From the NCBI GenBank assembly GCA_019104865.1, contig JAHRWZ010000037.1, positions 1 to 64,000 of the forward strand: a DNA stretch of 64,000 nt, given 5' to 3'. A program made the translations under genes and the position numbers. The notes beneath the pieces were generated by a model, which saw only the letters and a list, made by a program, of their open reading frames with translations, was not told the DNA's origin and searched no databases. Shown here piece by piece: positions 36,845-45,398 of this stretch (positions are counted from its first letter, which is position 1; every line of letters starts with the position of its first letter). Origin of the DNA: Castellaniella sp. GTDB taxonomy: Bacteria; Pseudomonadota; Gammaproteobacteria; Burkholderiales; Burkholderiaceae_B.

Positions 36845-37204
36845 CTACCAGTGACGTCCACCAAACAATCGTACCCCCAGCCACCACGCCCAGCGTTGAA
36901 TCCAACTCACGCCGGTAGCCGCCATGGCCTCGCGCAGGATTGCATCGGCGCCGGCGCGACTGGTGCGATGAACAGAATAGAGCCAATCGTGGACGGATGC
37001 CGGGGCCTGGGCAATGTTGCCAAACCAGGCATACGCAAACGGCAGCCGCGGAACCGATCCGAAATCGGTCACGAACCCCTCGGGCACGACGATCAGATGC
37101 GGCACAATGTCTGATTCGTACAGAAGGGGCGCAAGAACGCGCCAACGGCCGCCGCCTTCTGAGTCGACTTCCTCGACCCGAAGCCTATTGAGGAACCGCG
37201 CCAC
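36845..37204 (-). CDS. DUF1353 phage protein
   Basis: About 119 aa from the GTG at 37204, which has GGGAG upstream; a TTG at 37231 would add 9 residues. The DUF1353 pattern is clear: VVPEGFVTDFGSVPRLPF, then VHDWLYSV and a helix ADAILREAMAATGV. This family is common near the lysis end of phages and tailocins; function unknown. It is the last gene of the late transcription unit before tRNA-His. Confidence 0.8.
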   Translation of the reverse strand: MARFLNRLRVEEVDSEGGGRWRVLAPLLYESDIVPHLIVVPEGFVTDFGSVPRLPFAYAWFGNIAQAPASVHDWLYSVHRTSRAGADAILREAMAATGVSWIQRWAWWLGVRLFGGRHW

Positions 37205-37640
37205 TGGCCGCTCCCGGTTGAGCCTGAGCAATCAGGATGTTTGCCGCGGTCTGCACACCAGCCAGGGACAGCAGCAGCGCATTACGTGACGACGCGTTCA
37301 GGCTCGAATTGGCGATGATCCCGGAGAGAACCGGAATCGTGGCGTTGAGCATCCCCTGAGCCGTGGCGCTGGTGGCACTCGCGGTCGCCCCGCAGAACAG
37401 GTTCGCCGCCTGGCCAGCCTGGGAAAGCTTGGCTTGATCGTTCGCAGACAGCGGCGGACTCAAAAGCGTAGCCTGGGCCTGCACCGATGCAATCGTAGGC
37501 TGCACGACTGCGCAGACCTTCCCCGCCGTCGCGGAAAACGAGGCCACAGCCTGATCGGTCTGCGGCACCGAGGCGCATCCGGCCAGGAACATGACGGGCA
37601 CAAAAAAAGCGGCCAGGGCCGCGATACGGGTGTTTCGCAT
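37185..37640 (-). CDS. phage-encoded lipoprotein
   Basis: A 151-aa protein with a lipoprotein signal: AALAAFFVPVMFLAGC, with Cys22 as the lipidated residue. The rest is Ala/Ser-rich and helical. No family recognised. It lies in the lysis-side cluster and may act in lysis or superinfection exclusion. Confidence 0.7.
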   Translation of the reverse strand: MRNTRIAALAAFFVPVMFLAGCASVPQTDQAVASFSATAGKVCAVVQPTIASVQAQATLLSPPLSANDQAKLSQAGQAANLFCGATASATSATAQGMLNATIPVLSGIIANSSLNASSRNALLLSLAGVQTAANILIAQAQPGAASGAVPQ

Positions 37641-37648
37641 GGTAGATC

Positions 37649-37957
37649 CTATGGGGTAAGTTTGATCACGGCAGCAGCCGTGTTTGAGACTGCGCCAGCT
37701 ACGGCGCCCACATCCGCGGACTGGGCCGTAATCGGTTTGGATGCCGACACGTCCTGTTCGCGGAAGTCCAGCGTGAGAGAGCCGTCAGACTGGCGCGTGG
37801 CGTGCACAGACACTGCGCCCACATCGCGGCTGGACTTCACGATGGCTTCGCAGCACGTCATTTGCCCGGTCACCGAATCGGTGTAGGGGCGCACGGTGTA
37901 CGAGCTCGTACCAGCACAGCCCGAGAGCATCAGACAGGCGAGGACGACGGCTTTCAT
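37649..37957 (-). CDS. phage-encoded small lipoprotein
   Basis: A 102-aa protein starting at the ATG at 37957, overlapping the upstream holin-like gene stop by ATGA. The lipobox is LACLMLSGC. The remainder is predicted beta-rich and unassigned. By position it could be a spanin-like component, though it lacks the proline-rich look of Rz1. Confidence 0.65.
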   Translation of the reverse strand: MKAVVLACLMLSGCAGTSSYTVRPYTDSVTGQMTCCEAIVKSSRDVGAVSVHATRQSDGSLTLDFREQDVSASKPITAQSADVGAVAGAVSNTAAAVIKLTP

Positions 37958-38181
37958 TGCGCGGGCGGGGTCGGTACCGTAGGTGCTGCAGGCGCCACAC
38001 CAGAGCGATTGTTGAGCCAGTTGATGCCCGCGTGCACGACAGCGACGATGACGCCAGCCACGAGCGCGGAGACGCTTTCGGGCACCGGCTGCGGACAGCC
38101 GGACAGCAGCCATTCAACCGCCGGAACGATGGACGCGGCTGTGACTGTTATGCCGCTCGATACAAGAATCGGATTTGCCAT
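37954..38181 (-). CDS. holin-like small membrane protein
   Basis: A 75-aa protein with GGAG 8 bases before the ATG at 38181. Hydrophobic stretches at about 5-25 and 38-57 (SVSALVAGVIVAVVHAGINW) are followed by a charged and proline-rich tail. Position beside the GH19 endolysin suggests a holin, but no specific holin family is recognised. Confidence 0.6.
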   Translation of the reverse strand: MANPILVSSGITVTAASIVPAVEWLLSGCPQPVPESVSALVAGVIVAVVHAGINWLNNRSGVAPAAPTVPTPPAQ

Positions 38182-38245
38182 TGCATGCTCCAAAAATGGC
38201 CCGAAGGCCGAAGTACCAGAAAACGAGAAGGTCGGACCAAATCAT
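38114..38245 (-). CDS. possible 43-aa membrane protein coupled to the endolysin gene
   Basis: Its ATG (38245-38243) overlaps the endolysin TGA in an ATGA arrangement, the same coupling used throughout this late operon. The N-terminus is hydrophobic (WSDLLVFWYFGLRAIFGAC) and the tail is basic. It overlaps the start of the holin-like gene by 68 bases in another frame. Only the coupling and one membrane span support it. Confidence 0.35.
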   Translation of the reverse strand: MIWSDLLVFWYFGLRAIFGACNGKSDSCIERHNSHSRVHRSGG

Positions 38246-38775
38246 GAGAGTGCCGCCAGTGCGATGCCGTACCGACGTTGGCGATCCGCGAGACCGTTCA
38301 GGCCGCCGTTGATGCGGCGTGTGACGGCCTCGACGCTGCCGGTGTCGGCAAGCTCGTTGCAGCCGTGCGTGGCCCACCACCAGGCCGCAGACCGGGCGGC
38401 ATAGCCGTCTTGCTGGAGCAGACTCGGGGTGGTGACGAAATCCACGCCCAGCGCCTCAGAAACGGCCTCGTAGTTGGATCGGCCGGTGATCTGGATGAGT
38501 CCCCGACCACGGAACCGGCTGCCATCCCCGGGCTGCGTATTGCCCAGATCCTGGCGTCCCTCGTACGCACGCTGTGCAGCCGTGGGACCCCATATTTCGG
38601 CGGTGTAGACGAACCCCATGGATTCGTGTCCAGCCTGAGCGATGAACATCGCCGCACGCTGAGGCGACACGATGGCACGCTCGAACATCGCGGCTTCGAC
38701 GACGCTGTACCAGCGTTCGGTCATGGCGATACTGAGGCCCGCGGCCGCGTGAAACTGCCCTTTGGTCATCGTCAC
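38242..38775 (-). CDS. phage endolysin, glycoside hydrolase family 19 (chitinase/lysozyme-like)
   Basis: A 177-aa GH19 domain protein. Catalytic area: FIAQAGHESMGF (Glu51) and the long motif from YEGRQDLGNTQPGDG to FRGRGLIQITGRSNY. No signal peptide, so release needs a holin. It overlaps the upstream phospholipase D-like gene by four bases (ATGA). Confidence 0.92.
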   Translation of the reverse strand: MTMTKGQFHAAAGLSIAMTERWYSVVEAAMFERAIVSPQRAAMFIAQAGHESMGFVYTAEIWGPTAAQRAYEGRQDLGNTQPGDGSRFRGRGLIQITGRSNYEAVSEALGVDFVTTPSLLQQDGYAARSAAWWWATHGCNELADTGSVEAVTRRINGGLNGLADRQRRYGIALAALS

Positions 38776-39374
38776 GCCCGCGCCTTCGCGTGCTGCGCCG
38801 CCATGTGTTCGGCCAGCAGCTCAGCCTGGAACCGCGCCACGGCGTCCGGATCGGTGAAAATGGTCTGGGTGTTGTTCTGAGCCTTGTACCCGGAGCCACC
38901 CGCTTTCCCGGACACAACGAACGTACCTTCGCCCGACATGGACCAGTTCGTAGACCCCTCACCGCCCACTCGGCCGTCCGCCACGAAGCCCTTGGTGTGG
39001 CTGATCTGGTGCGTGGCCGACTGGCCGATCACGAGGTGGGTGGAGAACGCGATCGGATCCTGCGCGGCGTCCGATTCCAGCAGCCGTTTTTCGTGCACAC
39101 CGCCCGCCTGCGACTTGTCCAGCGTGATGACCGTGGTGATGCTGGGGTCGTGGACGATTTTCATCACGAGGTCGTTCAGCTCGTCATCGTCGTACCCGAA
39201 CATGTTGAGATACAGACTCACGGTCACCCGCGACAGGACGTGCTTCAGGATCTCGTGCACGTTGTCCCGGCCCACGTAGAACAGATGCCAGTCGGTGCTG
39301 GCGTTCGGCGAGAACTGGCCTTCCCGGGTGTAGGGTTGCAGGTCGGCGAGCGTGAAATCTTGCAGCGTACTCAT
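38772..39374 (-). CDS. phospholipase D-like domain protein in lysis cassette
   Basis: A 200-aa protein with one HKD motif: HTKGFVADGRVGGEGSTNWS gives H-x-K-x4-D-x6-G-S-x-N near residues 125-145. The N-terminal half (LFYVGRDNVHEILKHVLSR, DELNDLVMKIV) fits the first part of a PLD-like fold. Single-HKD proteins usually work as dimers and include nucleases and phosphodiesterases. No signal peptide is seen. It is coupled by ATGA overlaps to the genes on both sides. Role in the phage unknown. Confidence 0.85.
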   Translation of the reverse strand: MSTLQDFTLADLQPYTREGQFSPNASTDWHLFYVGRDNVHEILKHVLSRVTVSLYLNMFGYDDDELNDLVMKIVHDPSITTVITLDKSQAGGVHEKRLLESDAAQDPIAFSTHLVIGQSATHQISHTKGFVADGRVGGEGSTNWSMSGEGTFVVSGKAGGSGYKAQNNTQTIFTDPDAVARFQAELLAEHMAAQHAKARA

Positions 39375-39592
39375 GGCTTGACTCCATGAGCCGCAGCCCA
39401 CACGGCCGCCGCAGCGGTCCCGATGACAGCGGCGAACTTGATGAAGATCACCGCCCCCTTGCTCTGGTCGAATTGGCTTTTCAGGGCGCTTAGCTGGTCG
39501 CTCTGCCGGCTGATCTGATCTCGCTGTTTCTTGGATTCTTCGATGAGAAAATCGACTTTGATACTGAGCGCTTTGAACTCGTCCTGTGGCAT
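39371..39592 (-). CDS. XhlA-like small coiled-coil membrane protein
   Basis: A 73-aa protein: a coiled-coil N-terminal part (KVDFLIEESKKQRDQISRQS) and one C-terminal membrane span (VIFIKFAAVIGTAAAAVWAA). This layout is that of hemolysin XhlA-type proteins that accompany holins. It overlaps the phospholipase D-like gene by ATGA. Confidence 0.65.
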   Translation of the reverse strand: MPQDEFKALSIKVDFLIEESKKQRDQISRQSDQLSALKSQFDQSKGAVIFIKFAAVIGTAAAAVWAAAHGVKP

Positions 39593-39602
39593 GACGCATC
39601 CA

Positions 39603-39625
39603 ATAAAAAAGCCGCTTGAAGCGGC
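39603..39625 (-). terminator. intrinsic terminator inside the late operon
   Basis: GCCGCTT/AAGCGGC stem-loop at 39611-39625, followed on the minus strand by a T-run. It separates the tail-fibre genes from the lysis cassette. Confidence 0.75.
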
Positions 39626-39649
39626 GTGACGTAATGGGGTGGAATAGGG

Positions 39650-40114
39650 TTACCAGGTGATGGCTTTGACGGCAGCGGAGGTTGTGGCCGCGCGGATCGA
39701 CGCCTTGCGCGTTTGCAACTGCTGGAACGCGGCCCAGCCCTGGGCCAGCATCGCTGCGTACAGGCCCTTCAGGTCCGCGAGCGTGAACGACACCTGCGTG
39801 TTGTCCGCTGCGACCCAATAGAAAGCCGCCGGCACTGCGCCGGCCGCCTGGAACCCGGTGTAGGATTGCAGCAGGATGTTCTGGCTGTTCGTGTCCGCCT
39901 GGAATGTCTGTGTGACGCCGCCTGCGGACTTGAAGCTGACGGATTGCTGGACCGCCTGGGAGTAAGCCACGTACATGGCTTCTGTTTGCGCGACTTGCGC
40001 AAGCGCCAGACTCTCTGATGGAATGGTCGCGCTAAATGTTTCATCTGGCCCAACATCATCTGGTCCATTAACAGCCCGCCAGCCCATGCCGTCATTTCGT
40101 ATCGCGTAGCTCAC
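39650..40114 (-). CDS. tail fibre assembly-like protein (DUF4376-like)
   Basis: A 154-aa protein whose C-terminal part, TFQADTNSQNILLQSYTG then WVAADNTQVSFTLADLKGL, fits the DUF4376 tail-fibre-associated domain. Its start overlaps the tail fibre gene by four bases. It probably helps fold or attach the fibre. Confidence 0.7.
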   Translation of the reverse strand: MSYAIRNDGMGWRAVNGPDDVGPDETFSATIPSESLALAQVAQTEAMYVAYSQAVQQSVSFKSAGGVTQTFQADTNSQNILLQSYTGFQAAGAVPAAFYWVAADNTQVSFTLADLKGLYAAMLAQGWAAFQQLQTRKASIRAATTSAAVKAITW

Positions 40115-41442
40115 AGGTTATCCTCCCAGCCAAGTAAAGAAATCACGCTATTCGCTGTGTTTGACGCGCAGTAAATGTTTTGGCTCTCCAACTGCATCGA
40201 CGCGGCTAGGCACGAAGCTGCGCCGCCTGTAGTTGATCCAGCGACCACGGGGGGCGGGTTGCTGAGGCTCGCAGATCCACCGTATGCCCCATTGGGCGCA
40301 GCTGTCATATACGAATTCGCTCCTTGGTTTTGAAGGCAGACAGTAACTGCACGCGATGTTGGGGGCGCAAAATTTGCAAGTGGAATCTGCACCCATGTCG
40401 GGGTACTGACGTTGCCCTGGACCCCGGATGCAAGCGCGGGCAGGTTCGGGACGTTGGACCCCGCAGCGACCTTGTATTGCACTCCTGCCCCAAGCTGCAC
40501 AAAAGACAGCGGGTATTTATTTGCCGTCCCGTCCGTGCGAATCCAGCCGACACGAGCGCTGTACATGTAGCCAGCAGGAAGTGTTGGCGCGGTAGAAGAT
40601 AGGGACAGAAGGCCCGCCACTGTCGTCCCATTTCCGATCACCCACGCGCTGTACCAGGTGGATGCCGCAAGGCTGCCGGTGTCGAGACCGTTTGCGCCAG
40701 AGGTTGCGCTGTTGATCGTGAGGGTTACCGCGCGCGCAACACTGTAAGTTCCGCCCGCAGACTCCAGCATCAATTCATCGGCCGAAACCGACACGTTCGA
40801 ATTACCCCCGGACGCAGAAGCTGAGAGGTTTTTGAACGAGCCTCGCACGCCCGGAATCTGCGACAGATTCACCGCGTGGTTGGATTTTGTGCCGGCGACA
40901 ACAGGAAGAGCCCCACCGGTCGTGGCGATCAAGATCCAGGCGTTCCTAGCCACATTCAGCATGAATGTGGCATTAAATCCAGCAACCAACTCGCCGCCCT
41001 GCAATGCTGTTCCGCCAGAGCCCTGAATAGGAAGCGCTCCGAGACCGTTCACGTTCAGCGTCGTTGCGCCCGTGTTGGTGGCTGAGACGGCAAGGACGGT
41101 GACCTGCATGCCCGCGGATAGAACGGTTGGAGCCGGGGTCAGGGTGACGGCGAGAGCGTTGACGGTGCCGGAATCTGGCGCCGCAACAGTCACCCCAGAC
41201 TGCAGCAGCGCAGTGATCGCTGCGGCAACCTGATTGTTCTTCGTGCGGTCAGGTGTGATATTGGCGGCCGCGATGATCGCCATCAGCTCCTCTTGCAGCG
41301 CGTTGTACTGGTACGCTGGCCACTGCGTGGCGGGAGTATTTTTCGCGGGGTTGCCGTCCGTCGCGTAGGCCGGCGTGCCGGTTGCTGGCGCCACGTCCGC
41401 CAACGCCAGCGCGACGGTATAGGGTGCGATCAGTCGATCCAT
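40111..41442 (-). CDS. tail fibre protein
   Basis: A 443-aa protein. The N-terminus (MDRLIAPYTVALALADVAPA, then AYQYNALQEELMAII) is typical of Mu/P2-like fibres that attach to the baseplate; the rest is Gly/Ala/Ser/Thr-rich beta structure, with the receptor-binding tip expected at the C-terminus. Follows the baseplate genes. Confidence 0.8.
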   Translation of the reverse strand: MDRLIAPYTVALALADVAPATGTPAYATDGNPAKNTPATQWPAYQYNALQEELMAIIAAANITPDRTKNNQVAAAITALLQSGVTVAAPDSGTVNALAVTLTPAPTVLSAGMQVTVLAVSATNTGATTLNVNGLGALPIQGSGGTALQGGELVAGFNATFMLNVARNAWILIATTGGALPVVAGTKSNHAVNLSQIPGVRGSFKNLSASASGGNSNVSVSADELMLESAGGTYSVARAVTLTINSATSGANGLDTGSLAASTWYSAWVIGNGTTVAGLLSLSSTAPTLPAGYMYSARVGWIRTDGTANKYPLSFVQLGAGVQYKVAAGSNVPNLPALASGVQGNVSTPTWVQIPLANFAPPTSRAVTVCLQNQGANSYMTAAPNGAYGGSASLSNPPPVVAGSTTGGAASCLAASMQLESQNIYCASNTANSVISLLGWEDNL

Positions 41443-41450
41443 GGTTACTC

Positions 41451-42038
41451 CTACGAATATTGGAAATTCACGATGGTGTGAGCTGGCGCGGCGGCCTGAA
41501 TTTCACACTGCAAAACGTTGTTGCCCCACCAAGCGAAGGCGGATCCAAACGACCCGCCGAAGGTGTTTTTTCCGACCGAAAACTGTGGCGCGTTGACCTG
41601 CCATGCGTGCGCCCAGTCCTGGTTGCCAAAGGGAGCCCCAAACGAGCCACCAAACCGTGCAGGCACGAACTGCGTGATCGTGACGGTGTATCCGAGGTTT
41701 GCTGCCATGCTCGTAAAATACGGGATGGACTGACCACCCACCGACGTCAGCCGCGCAACGACTTGGGCGACACGCGCCTGCGCCGAAGGCGCTACACCCG
41801 CACATGGATCAGGCAGCCCTAGAGTTGCCTCCCACTCGGGCAACAGCTCATACGTGGACGCCGGAAATGCGTCCGTGAGTAGCTGTCGGGAGCGTGCGGA
41901 ATTGCTCTCATAGATCGTGTTCAGGCCCATGAGCGCCTGATTCTGCACCGCGTCTGTGTCACGCGACCAAACGCGCCCACGCGGCAGCAGCGCAAGAAAA
42001 GCCTGGAGAAAGTCAGCTGCACGAAAAATCGGTGTCAT
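41451..42038 (-). CDS. baseplate wedge protein, Mu gp48/YmfQ-like (DUF2313)
   Basis: A 195-aa protein. The DUF2313 pattern is clear: FLQAFLALLPRGRVWSRD near the N-terminus, ASTYELLPEWEATLGLPDPC, then a Gly/Phe-rich end. It is the last baseplate gene in Mu-like tails, between the J-like protein and the fibre. Confidence 0.85.
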   Translation of the reverse strand: MTPIFRAADFLQAFLALLPRGRVWSRDTDAVQNQALMGLNTIYESNSARSRQLLTDAFPASTYELLPEWEATLGLPDPCAGVAPSAQARVAQVVARLTSVGGQSIPYFTSMAANLGYTVTITQFVPARFGGSFGAPFGNQDWAHAWQVNAPQFSVGKNTFGGSFGSAFAWWGNNVLQCEIQAAAPAHTIVNFQYS

Positions 42039-42045
42039 ACAGGCC

Positions 42046-43209
42046 TCACAGGTAGGTCACACCGTCGAGCGTGGGCAGTTGCCCCATGGCACCTGTGATG
42101 TTGCCTGGGTAGGTCGTGACCACGCCGTTCACAGTTCCCGTCACGAGCGTCATCAGCCACCCTTCCGTGCCCGAGACACTATTCACAGCCGCCTCGATGT
42201 CGTTCAGGTTGATTGTGCCGGCGCGCGGGTCACCGTTACGAATTAGGACGTCGGAGATAGCGGACGCAATGGACGCCCTCGTGACGGAACTGGTGCCAGA
42301 CAGTCCGGAGATCGTGAAATGCAATGCATTGTTGACGGGAGCCACGGCATAGACGAGCGCCGTGACCGGCTGCTCAACGACGATCGCATCAGCAAGTGTC
42401 AATTGGTCCCCGACCGCGACAGCGGCACGCGGCAGGCCATTGGGCCCCTGGTCGTGCTGAGACACGCCGTCAGTTCCCTGCGGAAACCCGCCGTGGGCGG
42501 CCTGTGCGACATCCATCATGAAGCGCAGCACGACGGTTCCGGTACCCATGCCGTTGGGTGAGCACCACGCGCGCGTCACGCCAGGCACACTCACCGCCCA
42601 CTGTTCGTAGTCGCTCTTGTCGCCTCCCTGCGGCGTCACCTGAAATGCTGCAATCGTGCGTTTGCCAAACGCATCCTGTGTCTCTGCGTCCGCGCCGGTT
42701 GTGATCGTCCCGGTGACTGATCCTGTGGACTGCACGCCGGAAATCGTCGTGGCCAGGGTGAGCGACACGCCCGCAGCGCAATTTCCTAGCGCGCCGGCCA
42801 CGGTATCCAGCACGGTCACCACGGCGGTGCCCCCAGATCCAATCGTGACGGATTCCTGGATTACGTAGGTCTCGCCGTCTGCGCGCACCACGTTGATGCC
42901 AGAACTGATGAGCACGCCAGCAGTTCCTGTGAATTGCACGGTGAGGGACGCTGGCACCGCGTTTTTCAGATAGACGTTTTTCAATGCGCCCCAAGCGGCA
43001 AGGTGTTCATCGGTCGCAGTCCACGGCACGGCCTGCTTGGCGATCCAGTCCAGGTACCCGTAGTGCAGATGCGCGAGCCCGGCTTGAGCAATGGCCAGCA
43101 CACCGAGCACCGATTTGCGCAGGAACGAATTGGCGCCCGTCAGGCTCGCGTTGATGTCGCTCATGACCTGGCTGCGCAGGTCGGTGAGTGTCGGTCGTTG
43201 AAATGGCAT
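42046..43209 (-). CDS. baseplate J/Mu gp47 family protein
   Basis: A 387-aa baseplate protein starting at the ATG at 43209. Blocks such as RPTLTDLRSQVMSDINASL, GYLDWIAKQAVPWTAT and YEQWAVSVPGVTRAW are characteristic of the J/gp47 family. It forms the baseplate wedge of contractile tails. Confidence 0.93.
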   Translation of the reverse strand: MPFQRPTLTDLRSQVMSDINASLTGANSFLRKSVLGVLAIAQAGLAHLHYGYLDWIAKQAVPWTATDEHLAAWGALKNVYLKNAVPASLTVQFTGTAGVLISSGINVVRADGETYVIQESVTIGSGGTAVVTVLDTVAGALGNCAAGVSLTLATTISGVQSTGSVTGTITTGADAETQDAFGKRTIAAFQVTPQGGDKSDYEQWAVSVPGVTRAWCSPNGMGTGTVVLRFMMDVAQAAHGGFPQGTDGVSQHDQGPNGLPRAAVAVGDQLTLADAIVVEQPVTALVYAVAPVNNALHFTISGLSGTSSVTRASIASAISDVLIRNGDPRAGTINLNDIEAAVNSVSGTEGWLMTLVTGTVNGVVTTYPGNITGAMGQLPTLDGVTYL

Positions 43210-43210
43210 A

Positions 43211-43666
43211 TCAGTTGATCCCGTTCCAGGCCCAGAGATACTGTCCGGCGTGCAGTTGTGCGCCAGAAGGCGCGTAGGCAGTGATGCGAGCACCCAGGAA
43301 ACTCGCACGCGTCCACTCGACCTGAATATCGAAGCGCCCCACGACCCCATCATCGATCAGCCACTGCAGGGCCTGAGACAGATAGTTGAGTGCGCGGTTG
43401 AGAACGTCCTGGGTCTGTTTCGAGCGATCCAGCAGCCAGAGCTTGCTGCCGATGGGGTGCGCGGGGTCGAACTCGTCGCCCCACCAGCCGCGCGGGTCTC
43501 CGGTGCCGTCTGGAATCACATCGTCAGGCGCGGCCATCGCGTCCGTGAAGATGCTCAGAAGAATGGCCGTTTGCAGATCGGAGCCTGTCGCGACGTCACC
43601 GCCAGAGAGCATCCAGTCGCCGCGCGACAGCGCCGCATCCCACGAGATTGTGATGTCGCCGTTCAT
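43211..43666 (-). CDS. Mu gp46-like baseplate protein
   Basis: A 151-aa protein of the phage GP46 family: DITISWDAALSRGDW, then GWWGDEFDPAHPIGSKLWLL. It sits between gp45- and gp47-like genes in the canonical Mu order and overlaps the former by ATGA. Confidence 0.9.
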   Translation of the reverse strand: MNGDITISWDAALSRGDWMLSGGDVATGSDLQTAILLSIFTDAMAAPDDVIPDGTGDPRGWWGDEFDPAHPIGSKLWLLDRSKQTQDVLNRALNYLSQALQWLIDDGVVGRFDIQVEWTRASFLGARITAYAPSGAQLHAGQYLWAWNGIN

Positions 43667-44277
43667 TGCAGTTGGTTCGGTTTCTGAGACGTGATCGTGC
43701 TAGTGCCGGGCTGCACGTTTTTCACGTCGTGGTCGTGGTTATCGAACACCTGACGCATGCTCGCCATGGTCTGCGCGTTCGCCCCGGAGTTGTCCTGCAC
43801 ATCCCCGCTCGCTTTCACAAGCGGGGTCTGTAGGTCGATGCCGCCAGGAGCGGCAATCGTGAGTTTTCCCGAGAGGTTCCATGTGACGTTGTGCGCGTTA
43901 TTCACAACGACGTCCTGCCCCTTCGCCTCAACGACGATGCCGCCAGAGGCCGTCATGTAGACGTATTTACCGTCCTGGCTGTAGAGCTTTGATTCGCCCG
44001 GAGCGAGATTGCGCGGGCGGCTTGCCTGGTGGTTCACTCCCACGACCATGGCGGCAGACCGATCGCCGGAAACCGAGAGCATCGCAGCGTCTGACCCGGC
44101 TGGGGGATTCGAGGTGAGCCCAAATGATTGCGGTCGCACCCGTTTATCGGCAAGCTCCAGGCCGCTGGCCTGGACTTGCAGAAGCTGCACGGGCCCCGAG
44201 TCATCCACTTGTGTCACGCGACCACGGCCCACCAGCATTTGAATGCGTCGAAACAGCCTTTCCAGTATTTCGTCCAT
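43663..44277 (-). CDS. baseplate assembly/spike protein, Mu gp45-like
   Basis: A 204-aa protein from the ATG at 44277. It has the gp45 OB-fold part (GRGRVTQVDDSGPVQLLQV) and the repetitive beta-helix region (KYVYMTASGGIVVEAKG, then LTIAAPGGIDLQTPL). It forms the membrane-piercing spike at the tail tip. Confidence 0.88.
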   Translation of the reverse strand: MDEILERLFRRIQMLVGRGRVTQVDDSGPVQLLQVQASGLELADKRVRPQSFGLTSNPPAGSDAAMLSVSGDRSAAMVVGVNHQASRPRNLAPGESKLYSQDGKYVYMTASGGIVVEAKGQDVVVNNAHNVTWNLSGKLTIAAPGGIDLQTPLVKASGDVQDNSGANAQTMASMRQVFDNHDHDVKNVQPGTSTITSQKPNQLQ

Positions 44278-44279
44278 GG

Positions 44280-45398
44280 CTACCCCACCACCTGATCCGG
44301 CGCGAGCTGCATCCACGTGAATGGCTCTTGGTAGAACGCTTGCGGCGGCATCATCGTGAGTTCGCATGTGGTGCCCTCACGACCCCGGCGATAAACCGTC
44401 TGGGCGATGAGCCACATCACGGGGGACGCAATGCCCCCAAGTTTGAGCGATGGCAGTGCCAGGGGAACAAGCGTGTTGGGCGTGTAGAGCACGCCGGCCG
44501 CATCGCGCCAGGAATCCGTCACCAGATGCACGGCAAACGATCGGCCGGCCCGGCGCGCGGCCTCCCAACGGGCGCGCTGCTCAGCCACGATCGATCCGCC
44601 GATCATGTTCTCCGAGATCACCACACGCGGACGGTAACGCTGCACGCCAGCATCCACGATGTGCGCAACTTGGTTGGGTGCACCACCAACATCGCTGAAT
44701 GTGTCGATCCCCTGATAGATCGCGTAATAGTCCGAAAAGCGCTGGTCGGCGGCATAGATGGCCGATGCGCGCTGGACGTTCACGCCCTCCTGAAAGCCGC
44801 TCGCGGCGATCGTCTGACCGACCCCGGAGAGCAGCAGGTCGCCAGATGGTGTGTCATAGGCGAGCAGCGCCCGGTACCGGCACACTCGCTCGATCACGTC
44901 ATATGCTGTCTCACCTGCTAGGATGACGATCTGCGGCACGGGGCCACCCTGATCTGCGCCAGCCGCCAGACTCGCCTGGATGCCAAACGGCCTGCAAAGT
45001 TGTTGCGCAATGGAAAGGGCCGTGCCGTTACTGATCTGATAGCCCTGGTAGACCGCGGCACAGTCCACGATGTCCGCGCAGCGACTGCGTCCCGCGATAG
45101 TGACCGAGTGCATGCGATCCGAAATGCTCGGTGCGTAGCGGTCGATCCAGCCCGAGGACACACGGTCCGGCCCCAGATAGACCTCGCAGTAGTCGCCCGG
45201 CTGCACCTGGATCTCCGGCGTTACGGCGTTCGGGTAGCGTTCGGTCATCGAGACGATGAAATCCGATGGGCAGCGCTCTACGCCGCGCGAGAACCGCACC
45301 TCCTGCCAGCCAGCGAGAATCCGCGGGCTGGAGAGCGTGTAGCCGTTTCCATTGCGCGTGCACGTGAAAACCTTGAGCGTGAGATCGTCGTCTGTCAT
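44280..45398 (-). CDS. baseplate hub protein, Mu gp44-like
   Basis: A 372-aa protein matching the Mu P/gp44 family (GpD-like hub fold): GVERCPSDFIVSMTERYP, VQPGDYCEVYLG, then RALLAYDTPSGDLLLSG. It overlaps the circularisation-protein gene by four bases and precedes the spike gene by two. Confidence 0.85.
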   Translation of the reverse strand: MTDDDLTLKVFTCTRNGNGYTLSSPRILAGWQEVRFSRGVERCPSDFIVSMTERYPNAVTPEIQVQPGDYCEVYLGPDRVSSGWIDRYAPSISDRMHSVTIAGRSRCADIVDCAAVYQGYQISNGTALSIAQQLCRPFGIQASLAAGADQGGPVPQIVILAGETAYDVIERVCRYRALLAYDTPSGDLLLSGVGQTIAASGFQEGVNVQRASAIYAADQRFSDYYAIYQGIDTFSDVGGAPNQVAHIVDAGVQRYRPRVVISENMIGGSIVAEQRARWEAARRAGRSFAVHLVTDSWRDAAGVLYTPNTLVPLALPSLKLGGIASPVMWLIAQTVYRRGREGTTCELTMMPPQAFYQEPFTWMQLAPDQVVG

